In this document: positions 7,636 through 14,806 of the stretch, piece by piece
How the letters are laid out: each line of letters starts with the position of its first letter
How positions within the stretch are numbered: the first letter of the stretch is position 1
NCBI GenBank assembly: GCA_958454405.1
Contig: CAUEBO010000029.1
Coordinates: forward strand, 1 to 31,874
Origin: an uncultured Eggerthellaceae bacterium
GTDB taxonomy: Bacteria; Actinomycetota; Coriobacteriia; Coriobacteriales; Eggerthellaceae
Reading direction: 5' to 3'
DNA: 31,874 bases
Position numbers and translations under genes: made by a program
Notes under the pieces: generated by a model
What the model was told of the DNA's origin: nothing
Seen by the model: only the letters and a program-made list of their open reading frames with translations
Database searches by the model: none

Positions 7636-8931
7636 ATGGCTGATTTCGACGCGATCGTCGTCGGCTCGGGGTGCGCCGGCTCGGTCGCGGCCTATGAGCT
7701 GGCCAAGGCGGGCAAGGCGGTGCTCGTAGTGGAGCGCGGCAACTACGCCGGCGCCAAGAACATGACGGGCGGGCGCATCTACGCCCACTCGATCGAGAAG
7801 GTGTTCCCCGACTTCGCGCAGAGCGCGCCGGTCGAGCGCAAGATCGTCCACGAGCGCATCTCCATGATGTCGCCCGACGCGAACTTCACGATCGACTTCT
7901 CGAGCGACAAGATGGACAAGGAAGGCCAGGAGTCCTATGCGGTCCTGCGCGCTCCCTTCGACCAGTGGCTCGCCGAGCAGGCTGAGAACGAGGGCGCCGA
8001 GTACATCTACGGCATCGCCATCGAAGAGCTCATGAAGGACGAATCCGGCAAGATCATCGGCGTGAAGGCCGGCGAGGACGAGATCACGGCCGAGGTCGTG
8101 CTTTTGTGCGACGGCGTGAACTCGCTTCTGACCGACCAGGCCGTCGGCGCGAAGCGCCCGCCTGCGGCGGCGCTGGCCGTGGGCGTGAAGCAGACCATCG
8201 AGCTGCCCGCGAACGTCATCACCGACCGCGTGCTGGCCGGAAGCGACGACGAGGGCGCTGCCTGGCTGTTCGCCGGCGACGCCACGAAGGGCACGTTCGG
8301 TGGCGGCTTCATGTACACCAACAAGGAGTCCGTCTCGCTCGGCGTGGTCGCCGGCATCGAGGCCACGGCCCTGCACGGCAAGGCCCCGGTGTACCAGATG
8401 CTGGAGGACCTGAAGAACCATCCCACGGTGGCCCCGCTCATCAAGGGCGGCAAGGTCATCGAGCATTCGGGCCACATGGTGCCCGAGGGCGGCATCAACA
8501 TCATGCCCGAGGTCGTCGGCGACGGCGTGCTGCTGGCGGGCGACTCCGCCATGATGTGCATCAACCTGGGCTACATGGTGCGCGGCATGGACTACGCCGT
8601 GGCCGCCGGCCAGATGGCCGGCCAGTGCGCCGCGAAGGCCATCGACGCGGGCGACACCTCGAAGGCGGGCCTGGCCCCCTACAAGACGGCGCTCGAGAAC
8701 TCCTTCGTCATGCAGGACTTCAAGCAGTTCAAGGCCGTCCCCAACTTCATGGAGCACTTCGACCGCATGTTCTGCGGCTATCCGGAGATGATCCGCGACA
8801 TGATGAACACGATGTTCATCGTCGACGGCACGCCCGTCCAGCCCATGAAGAAGTCCATGATGCCCATCGTCAAGCAGATCGGCATAATGAATCTGCTGAA
8901 GGACGCGAGAGGAGCGATGAAGGCGCTATGA
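7636..8931 (+). CDS. fixC: FixC-family electron-transfer-flavoprotein:quinone oxidoreductase
   Basis: 431 aa, an FAD-dependent oxidoreductase of the geranylgeranyl-reductase/ETF-QO superfamily. The Rossmann fold opens with VVGSGCAGS (8-16, G-x-G-x-x-G) and ends its second strand with VVERG. The second FAD motif is GVLLAGDSAMMCI near 300. As in other FixC proteins there is no Fe-S domain; that part is supplied by FixX, whose gene overlaps by four bases. In the family FixC passes electrons from FixAB (an electron-bifurcating ETF) to the quinone pool at the membrane. No fixAB lies in this window. The ATG at 7636 is chosen over an in-frame GTG at 7612 because AAAGGATGA precedes it and the protein then starts at the FAD fold. 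Confidence 0.9.
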   Translation: MADFDAIVVGSGCAGSVAAYELAKAGKAVLVVERGNYAGAKNMTGGRIYAHSIEKVFPDFAQSAPVERKIVHERISMMSPDANFTIDFSSDKMDKEGQESYAVLRAPFDQWLAEQAENEGAEYIYGIAIEELMKDESGKIIGVKAGEDEITAEVVLLCDGVNSLLTDQAVGAKRPPAAALAVGVKQTIELPANVITDRVLAGSDDEGAAWLFAGDATKGTFGGGFMYTNKESVSLGVVAGIEATALHGKAPVYQMLEDLKNHPTVAPLIKGGKVIEHSGHMVPEGGINIMPEVVGDGVLLAGDSAMMCINLGYMVRGMDYAVAAGQMAGQCAAKAIDAGDTSKAGLAPYKTALENSFVMQDFKQFKAVPNFMEHFDRMFCGYPEMIRDMMNTMFIVDGTPVQPMKKSMMPIVKQIGIMNLLKDARGAMKAL

Positions 8932-9224
8932 GCGATATCAAGATCACGGTGAACGTCGACGAGTACCTGGCGCTGAACAAGTACGAGGTCGACGAGTCCA
9001 ACGCCCACATCGAACTCGTCGATGATCCGTCCGACGCGGAGTTCGACAAGCTCATCCGCGTGTGCCCGGCGGCTCTGTACAAGCGCGATGAGGACGGCAA
9101 CAAGACGTTCGACTACGCCGGCTGCCTGGAGTGCGGCACGTGCCGCATCGCCTGCGGCGACACCATCATCAAGAAGTGGCAGTACCCCCAGCCCACCATG
9201 GGTATCGAGTACCGCTGCGGCTAG
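8928..9224 (+). CDS. fixX: FixX ferredoxin-like protein
   Basis: 98 aa. The cysteine pattern is that of FixX: C46-P-A-A-x-Y, then C66-L-E-C69-G-T-C72-R and C76. It supplies the Fe-S domain that fused ETF-QO enzymes carry at their C-terminus, and works with FixC. It starts inside the fixC stop (ATGA, four-base overlap), so the two are translationally coupled. Two hairpins follow directly, ending the transcript. Confidence 0.92.
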   Translation: MSDIKITVNVDEYLALNKYEVDESNAHIELVDDPSDAEFDKLIRVCPAALYKRDEDGNKTFDYAGCLECGTCRIACGDTIIKKWQYPQPTMGIEYRCG

Positions 9225-9254
9225 GTTTGCGCGATACGTTCGATTGGCGGCATC

Positions 9255-9291
9255 GGGAGGCGCCGCGTTCGCTCTGCGAGCGGCGCCTCCC
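9255..9291. terminator. Hairpin after fixX
   Basis: GGGAGGCGCC (9255-9264) pairs with GGCGCCTCCC (9282-9291), with CGCTC/GAGCG able to extend the stem inside. No T-tract follows directly; it probably works with the next hairpin. Confidence 0.5.
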
Positions 9292-9298
9292 CGAACAG

Positions 9299-9338
9299 AC
9301 GGCCCGGGTTCCTTCAGGGAAGCCCGGGCCGTTCTCTT
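9299..9338 (+). terminator. Rho-independent terminator of fixCX
   Basis: ACGGCCCGGG (9299-9308) pairs with CCCGGGCCGT (9323-9332), followed by TCTCTTT. It lies between the convergent fixX and TetR genes. Confidence 0.8.
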
Positions 9339-9396
9339 TGAGCGGCGGAAGCTCTTGTCGAGCGCCTCTGCGCCTGCTGCGGCTTTTGTGTGCGCC

Positions 9397-9957
9397 CTAG
9401 CGGGTCATCGCTTCGAGCAGCGCGGCCGGAATCACGCTCATCATCCGTTTCGCGAACACTTCGGGGGCCTTGTCGCATCCGGCGCGCAGCCATCGCGTGA
9501 CCAGCACCGTTTCAAGCATGACGAATGCATCCAGGCAGAACATGAGGCCGTCGTCAACGTCTACGCCGTGCCAATCCCGCAGGGTTTCGAGCAGGACCGC
9601 TTTGCGATGCTCGTTCATCTCCGGAAACTCGTCGTTGAACCGTCCCAGGTGCTTGAAGGCGAAGGCGTAGAAGTCGCGCTCTTCGGCAAGGAGGCGGAAG
9701 TCGTGGCAGTAGCCGGTTTCCCAGTCCGTCGTTCGACCCGCTTGATCCAGGTACAGGCTTTGAACCAGCTTGCCGTGCCAAACGGGAATGCCGTATTTCG
9801 AGTTGAAATGGCGATAGAACGTGTCGCGGGAGATGCCCGCTTTGCCGCAGATCTCCCGCACCGAGAGCTCGTCGAGCGGTCGGTCCACCGCATGGAGTAT
9901 GGTGAACTTCATCGCCATGTCGGGGGACGCCAGCATAGGGTTGTCGGCAATGGTCAT
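9397..9957 (-). CDS. TetR-family transcriptional regulator
   Basis: 186 aa. The N-terminal helix-turn-helix is clear: LDELSVREICGKAGISRDTFYRHFNSK (about 29-55) has the I-x-x-x-AGISRDTFYRHF recognition helix of TetR proteins. The rest is a variable helical ligand domain. The ATG at 9957 is preceded by GGGAGGGAA and gives the family size; an in-frame start upstream (10044) would add 29 basic residues without a ribosome binding site. It is divergent from the flavin-reductase operon at 10215, which it most likely controls together with itself. The inducer is unknown, plausibly the substrate of that reductase. Confidence 0.85.
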   Translation of the reverse strand: MTIADNPMLASPDMAMKFTILHAVDRPLDELSVREICGKAGISRDTFYRHFNSKYGIPVWHGKLVQSLYLDQAGRTTDWETGYCHDFRLLAEERDFYAFAFKHLGRFNDEFPEMNEHRKAVLLETLRDWHGVDVDDGLMFCLDAFVMLETVLVTRWLRAGCDKAPEVFAKRMMSVIPAALLEAMTR

Positions 9958-10025
9958 TGATTCCCTCCCCATCTTCGCGCATGCGCCAGTCGAGCCCTCT
10001 TGACGCGCGCGCAAAGCAATCCGTC

Positions 10026-10048
10026 GAGCATGTCTCCCAGGCATGCTC
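10026..10048. promoter_or_regulatory. Candidate TetR operator
   Basis: A perfect dyad GAGCATG-N9-CATGCTC in the 257-base divergent region between the TetR gene and the reductase operon. The half-site length and placement suit a TetR dimer. This is a position-based inference. Confidence 0.45.
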
Positions 10049-10214
10049 TGCGATACGACATTCTAGCAGTTTCGTCCGATTTCCCGAAACAGGTGCCAGC
10101 GTTGGCCGATGGTTTCCGACAGGCTCGGCGGCTTGCTTCTTATGCGCGGGAGGCGGAGGAGGTAACGTCTTTCCTGTGTGCATGTGCCTGTCAAGCATGC
10201 GGAAAGGGGATTCC

Positions 10215-11969
10215 ATGGATGGAGAAAACCGTGTTCGGGAGGCGAACGAAGGCGTATCGCGCAGGTCGTTCCTTGGGGGAAGCGCGCTCGTTGCGGGGGT
10301 CGCGGCGCTTGCGGGGACCGGATTGGTCGGTTTGAGCGGATGCTCGGGCGAGGAGGGGGCGCCCGGCGCCTCCGACGGCGGCGCCGGCGGAGGCGATTGG
10401 GAGGTCTACGACATCGACCTGTGCATCATCGGAGGCGGCCTTGCGGGCACCCAGGCGGCGATGGAGGCGTTCGACCAGGGCAAGGACGTCATCATCGTCG
10501 AAAAAGGCCCTCGGGGGTTCGGCGGCGCGGCGGGCTACAACTGGGACCAGTTCATCAATTTCACCCGCGACGACCTGCCATGGGACGAATCGGGCGACTT
10601 CGTCCTCAACGAGCTCACGAACAAGAAGATAGCCAAGGCGACCTATGAAGGATGGAGCCACGAGCAGCGCAACCTGCTTCTGAATAACTCACGGCTCGAC
10701 AACGATCTCTATCAGCGCGATCCGCAGACGGGCGAGATGGCTCCGCTGTTCGACCTGCCGGTGCTGTACGGGATCTACCGCGGGTTTCCGCGCCACATGC
10801 TCGACCGCGTGAGCGCGAGCGGGCTGAAGATCCTCGACCATACGCTCGTGACCGACCTCATCGTGCAGGACGGCGTGTGCGCGGGAGCGATGGGGATCCA
10901 CATCCCCACAGGCACGTTCCGCGTCGTTCGAGCGAAGGCAACGGTTTGCTGCACCGGCGCTTCGAGCTGGGTGTACGGATGGAACACCGTGGCCCCCATG
11001 TCCATCAACTCGCCGGACAACACCGGCGATGTGGATGCCGCTGCGTTCCGCCACGGCTGTGCGCTCGAGGGTTCGGAGTTCTTCCAATGCGACCTCATCA
11101 ACATCGAGCCCAAGGGCATCGCGGCCAGCTTCGTGTCTGGCATCGGCGCCGATTCGGGTTGCTGCGAATACATCTGCGACGCGAACGGCGACTACTTCTT
11201 CAAGGGCATGGACTACACCACGCTGAACAAGATCACCTTCACGCAGACCATAGCCAAGTGCATCAGCGAGGGACATGCCACGGAAAACAACGGCGTGTTC
11301 GTGGATTTCTCGTCGCCCGAGGCGTTCGCGGCCATCGGCGAGACGTACGTCCGCAACATCGCGCTGTGGAAGGAGGTGTTCGGCATCGACGTCGAGGGTA
11401 AGAAGCTGGAATGCGGGCTCGAAGCCTACGAGCACGGCGGCAACCCCGTCGTCGACGAAACGCTCATGGCGGTCGATCTGCCAGGACTGTTCCATGCGCG
11501 CGGAGGCGGATATTGCGGCAGCCAGGGCGGCAGCAGCGTCAACGTCGCCGCTCGCAACGGCGCCTTCGCCACCAAGAAGGCCATCGAATACGCCGAGGGC
11601 CTCGATCCGGCCCCTCTCGACGAGGACGTCGTGGCGGCCGAATACCGGCGCGTCAACGACCTCTTCGGGCGCGCGGGCGGAAAGCGCCCTCAAGAAGTGC
11701 GGCGCGCCATTCAGAAGGCTTGCTACGACGCATGCCAACCGGATCGCGAGCCTGATCGCATGCAAGCTGGCATCGACGAGCTGGTGCGCATCCGCAAAGA
11801 AGACATGCCGACCATGACCTTGGGGGACGCTTCGAGGGTGTACAACACGGATTGGAAATGCGCCATCGAGAACTACAACCTGCTCGACATCGCCGAGGCG
11901 AGCGCTCGCGCCGCCTTGATGCGCGAGGAGACGCGCGGGCACATGTACCGCTCGGACCATCCCGAGTAG
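10215..11969 (+). CDS. Tat-exported lipoprotein flavin reductase, ends at a premature TAG
   Basis: 584 aa as read. The N-terminus has a twin-arginine motif (S15-R-R-S-F-L20), a hydrophobic stretch and a lipobox L40-S-G-C43, predicting a folded, lipid-anchored extracytoplasmic protein. The FAD fold starts near 62 (IIGGGLAGT); the protein belongs to the fumarate-reductase/APS-reductase flavoprotein superfamily abundant in Eggerthellaceae. The substrate is unknown. The stop at 11967 falls inside the conserved family end RGxxYRxDxPE-x-DDENW: the frame continues after it with DDENWLVNII and ends at 12062. So the gene has lost about 30 residues through an in-frame TAG, and activity is uncertain. 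The start is set by GGAAAGGGG seven bases upstream; ATG 10197 is an alternative. It is followed by an Fe-S subunit gene, itself frameshifted. Confidence 0.85.
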   Translation: MDGENRVREANEGVSRRSFLGGSALVAGVAALAGTGLVGLSGCSGEEGAPGASDGGAGGGDWEVYDIDLCIIGGGLAGTQAAMEAFDQGKDVIIVEKGPRGFGGAAGYNWDQFINFTRDDLPWDESGDFVLNELTNKKIAKATYEGWSHEQRNLLLNNSRLDNDLYQRDPQTGEMAPLFDLPVLYGIYRGFPRHMLDRVSASGLKILDHTLVTDLIVQDGVCAGAMGIHIPTGTFRVVRAKATVCCTGASSWVYGWNTVAPMSINSPDNTGDVDAAAFRHGCALEGSEFFQCDLINIEPKGIAASFVSGIGADSGCCEYICDANGDYFFKGMDYTTLNKITFTQTIAKCISEGHATENNGVFVDFSSPEAFAAIGETYVRNIALWKEVFGIDVEGKKLECGLEAYEHGGNPVVDETLMAVDLPGLFHARGGGYCGSQGGSSVNVAARNGAFATKKAIEYAEGLDPAPLDEDVVAAEYRRVNDLFGRAGGKRPQEVRRAIQKACYDACQPDREPDRMQAGIDELVRIRKEDMPTMTLGDASRVYNTDWKCAIENYNLLDIAEASARAALMREETRGHMYRSDHPE

Positions 11970-12062
11970 GACGACGAGAACTGGCTGGTCAACATCATCG
12001 AGCGCTACAGCGACGGAGGCATCACGTGCGAGACGGTGCCCGTCGTCGAGATCGATTCGTAA
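11970..12062 (+). pseudogene. Detached C-terminal tail of the flavin reductase
   Basis: In the same frame as the gene before it, beyond the TAG, 30 more codons run to TAA at 12060-12062. They begin DDENWLVNIIERYSDGG, matching the usual C-terminus of this superfamily, and have no start signal of their own. This is the rest of the reductase, cut off by the stop. Confidence 0.75.
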
Positions 12063-12089
12063 AGACGTGGCGATGCGAAGGAGCATGGT

Positions 12090-12827
12090 ATGAAGGTGAC
12101 CGTTCAAAAATACGATCCGTCAGTCGATGAAAAGGCCTATTCCAAGGAATTCGACGTCGAATACCACGAGAACATGACGGTGCTCGAAGCCCTTGTCCAG
12201 ATCAACGACACGATGGAGCCCGTCGTGTTCGATTACAGCTGTCGCGGACGCACCTGCGGGCGCTGCGCCATGTCGCTCAACGGAGCGCCCTGCTTGGCCT
12301 GCGTGACGTTGGTCGACGAGCATGGCAAGAACACGATCGAGCCGCTGCCTGGCTTTCCCGTCGTGCGCGACCTCGTGGTAGACAAGACGAAGGTGACCGA
12401 CCGCGTCGCCGCGATCATGGTGCGACAGCGCGCGTTCCCTCTTGAATTGGAGGAAATCACCGCTCCGGTCGATCCTGCGACGTACGCGAAGATCGATCCG
12501 CTGGAACACTGCGCGCGCTGCTGCGTCTGCACTGCCGCCTGTCCGGTCGTGCAGGAGAAGGGCTTGAAGTCCTTCATCGGCCCGACAGGCATGATAGCCG
12601 TCGGGCTGCGCCATTACGATCCCTTCGACCAAGGGGACCGCGTCGTCGAGGCGGTGCAGAACGGCCTGTTCGAATGCACTGAATGCGGCACGTGCACGAT
12701 GGTGTGCAAGGCGCTCGAAATCAAGCACCTTTCCGTTTGGGTAGGACCTCCGAGCCGCCGCGGCGAAGCGGGGATTCGCCAGCCCGTCGGCGTAGGCTCG
12801 GCGAACCGCCCGCCTGTCCGCGCTTGA
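12090..12827 (+). CDS. FrdB/SdhB-type iron-sulfur subunit with frameshifted C-terminus
   Basis: 245 aa as read. The plant-ferredoxin [2Fe-2S] site is C51-x4-C56-G-R-C59-x11-C71. The second domain has C141-A-R-C144-C145-V-C147-T-A-A-C151-P and C196-T-E-C199-G-T-C202-T-M-V-C206 for the [4Fe-4S] and [3Fe-4S]/[4Fe-4S] clusters. It would carry electrons between the quinone pool and the flavin subunit upstream. It has no signal peptide, so it would have to cross the membrane with its Tat-bearing partner. After W217 the reading turns into Pro/Arg/Gly text. One base later, from 12745, another frame reads DLRAAAAKRGF and stops at 12795, which is the normal family ending (KHLxVW-x-ELRAAAxxxG). One extra base in 12741-12744 explains this. 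AAGGAG precedes the ATG. Confidence 0.85.
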   Translation: MKVTVQKYDPSVDEKAYSKEFDVEYHENMTVLEALVQINDTMEPVVFDYSCRGRTCGRCAMSLNGAPCLACVTLVDEHGKNTIEPLPGFPVVRDLVVDKTKVTDRVAAIMVRQRAFPLELEEITAPVDPATYAKIDPLEHCARCCVCTAACPVVQEKGLKSFIGPTGMIAVGLRHYDPFDQGDRVVEAVQNGLFECTECGTCTMVCKALEIKHLSVWVGPPSRRGEAGIRQPVGVGSANRPPVRA

Positions 12828-12829
12828 TG

Positions 12830-12867
12830 GGGGGAGGGCGCCTCGGCATTCGGCGCTCTCCCCCTTC
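12830..12867 (+). terminator. Terminator of the flavin-reductase operon
   Basis: GGGGGAGGGCGCC (12830-12842) pairs with GGCGCTCTCCCCC (12852-12864), one G-T wobble, 9-base loop, followed by TTC. The stem begins three bases after the frameshifted stop. Confidence 0.65.
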
Positions 12868-12923
12868 ATGGGCCGGGATCGACGGCCTTGGGGCCCGATT
12901 TCCCTTCGCGTGGAGGGCGCGGG

Positions 12924-14519
12924 TCAGGATTCGGCGAGGGCTGATGAGGCGCGCGCGTTCGACAGCAGCCTGCAGGAGAGGTGCACGCGCAGCGGATCGG
13001 CGGCTCCCTTCCCGAGGTTTTCCAGATCGATGCCGCTGATGGCCTTGATGCGCTTCAGACGGTAGGCGAGCGTGTTGCGGTGGACGTACAGCGCCTCCGC
13101 CGTGCGTCCGGCGCTGCATCCGTGCTCGAGGTAGGCCAACGCCGTGGCGACATGGTCGGTTCCGTCGCGCGCGTCGCGGAGCGCAAGGTCGACGACTCCC
13201 CGGTCCAGCAGCCGGTGCACTCCGTCTTCGAGGGAGAGGCGCTCGACGGCGTCCTCGAACCAGCAATCGTCGTAGAAGCACGTCCGGGACACGCCGAACG
13301 CGCTCGCGCTCGGGCTTTCGTCGACGCGCCGGTGGGCGAAGGCGGCCTGGTCGGCTGCGGTCCGCAAGAGCGAAAAATCGGTGAAAAGCGATGAGAACCC
13401 AACGCGGAAACGCTGTTCGGCACCCGGGTCGACGTCGTGCCTCTCGTGACGGCCGTGCAGAAGGCCCAGCGGGTAGTCCGCCTCGCGCGCGATCATGACG
13501 TGCTCTGTGCCGTCGTCGTAGAAACGGGCCAGCGGATAATGCTCGGCGATGCGCCGCGCCGTTTGGGCGCGCCGCGCATCGGCCTCCTCGTCGACGCCTC
13601 CGAAATGCGCGACGTAGTAGGCATCGTCGGTCTTCCAGCCCATGTTCGCCAATCCGTACTCGAGCACGCGCGGGCGCACGGACGATCCTGTCAGAAGGTC
13701 GCGCAACGGCCCGAGCGACGCCTCGGCTATCTGGGGATAGGCTTTTCGGGGCAGGACCATGCCCAGCATGTCGCCGAAACGGTCGGCCAGGGCCAGGTCG
13801 GCGGGAGTCAACGGGGCGTTCGCGTCCACGAGCTCGAAGCAGCCGTGGTAGGCGCCGTCGCGCACGAGGTTGCGCACAAGGTAGGTTCGCCCGTCGCCCG
13901 CGGCGTTCGGCACGAGGTAGGCGTCCGGGCGGCCGAACGCGTCGCCGGAGCTTTTCGTCCACGATTTGAAATACAGCTCGGAAGGGCACATGCCCGTTTC
14001 GATGGCGGGAGTCCACAGCCGATCGCGGAAGCCGTCGGGAAGCCTGCCGGCCGTCAGGACGAAGTAGAGCGAGCTGTCGGAGAGCATGAGGGGGTTCGCG
14101 AACATGGTTGCGGCGGCCTCGAATATCTCCTGCAGCGGGGCATCTCGCGCCATGGCGGCAAGGATGCCCTCGGACCAGGAATCGAGGCGCATGCGGTATT
14201 CCAGGAGGCGCGTGAGCAGCTCGGGAGCCTTCGGCAGCTGGTCTGACGGGGGCAGCAGGATGGCCGGCGATCCTGCTGCGGGGCCGAGCGCCTCCTCGCT
14301 TTCGCATCCGAGCACGACGAACGGCCCCGATCGGGCGATGGCGGAGCCCGACGCGGCGAGCTCGTCCGCCTCCGCGATGAGGAGGCTTCCCGCGCGCGGC
14401 TCGTTTGCGGGGCGCAGCATCTCGATGCGGTCGAGGTCGAGCTGGGGTGAGGACCGGAACCGTTTGACGGGCCGCAGGTCGGCAAGTTCGGCGCAGACGA
14501 GGTCGAGGTTGAAGTTCAT
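12924..14519 (-). CDS. PucR/CdaR-type transcriptional regulator
   Basis: 531 aa. The C-terminal PucR helix-turn-helix is clear near 480-505: TAEALYVHRNTLAYRLKRI followed by SGIDL, the usual HRNTxxYRLxxI signature. The central part (GGDEF-like/CdaR region) and the N-terminal 260 residues, probably a sensory domain, have no motif I can name. No membrane segment is seen, so it is a cytoplasmic one-component regulator. The ATG at 14519 follows AAGGAG with a good spacing. It is divergent from the molybdoenzyme operon (287-base shared region), its probable target. A longer overlapping open frame on the same strand (12721-14571) is a GC-driven shadow without motifs. Confidence 0.85.
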   Translation of the reverse strand: MNFNLDLVCAELADLRPVKRFRSSPQLDLDRIEMLRPANEPRAGSLLIAEADELAASGSAIARSGPFVVLGCESEEALGPAAGSPAILLPPSDQLPKAPELLTRLLEYRMRLDSWSEGILAAMARDAPLQEIFEAAATMFANPLMLSDSSLYFVLTAGRLPDGFRDRLWTPAIETGMCPSELYFKSWTKSSGDAFGRPDAYLVPNAAGDGRTYLVRNLVRDGAYHGCFELVDANAPLTPADLALADRFGDMLGMVLPRKAYPQIAEASLGPLRDLLTGSSVRPRVLEYGLANMGWKTDDAYYVAHFGGVDEEADARRAQTARRIAEHYPLARFYDDGTEHVMIAREADYPLGLLHGRHERHDVDPGAEQRFRVGFSSLFTDFSLLRTAADQAAFAHRRVDESPSASAFGVSRTCFYDDCWFEDAVERLSLEDGVHRLLDRGVVDLALRDARDGTDHVATALAYLEHGCSAGRTAEALYVHRNTLAYRLKRIKAISGIDLENLGKGAADPLRVHLSCRLLSNARASSALAES

Positions 14520-14596
14520 GGGGCTCCTTGCGTTCGGCGGAAAGCGGTCCCGGTGCGCCCGCCCTCGTCAACGGACCGGCAACGACGCGGCGGCTG

Positions 14597-14615
14597 ATTG
14601 CCTACGTTCGGCAAT
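14597..14615. promoter_or_regulatory. Candidate operator in the regulator/molybdoenzyme divergent region
   Basis: A perfect dyad ATTGCC-N7-GGCAAT, about 80 bases upstream of the regulator start. A second dyad GTTCG-N6-CGAAC lies at 14671-14686, just after a TATAGT hexamer. Either could bind the PucR-type regulator; both are inferred from symmetry and position. Confidence 0.4.
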
Positions 14616-14806
14616 TCTATCAGGTATGCCGCATCATGTTGTTCAAAATGCACAAAGCGAAGCGCTTATAGTTCGGTCGAGCGAACGAAGACGGGGAGGC
14701 TATCGCCGTCTAGACTTTGCGATCGGAGAACGCCCTTTCGGACGCGGTGCGGATGGGCGTTGGACAAGCGGGATGGATTCAGAACGAGAGAACGAAGGAG
14801 CACGGC

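Noticed and set aside
11967..11969. TAG read as pyrrolysine or another recoded residue
   Set aside because: No pyl genes or insertion structure are in the window, and the neighbouring subunit has an unrelated frameshift, so ordinary gene decay or sequence error is simpler.
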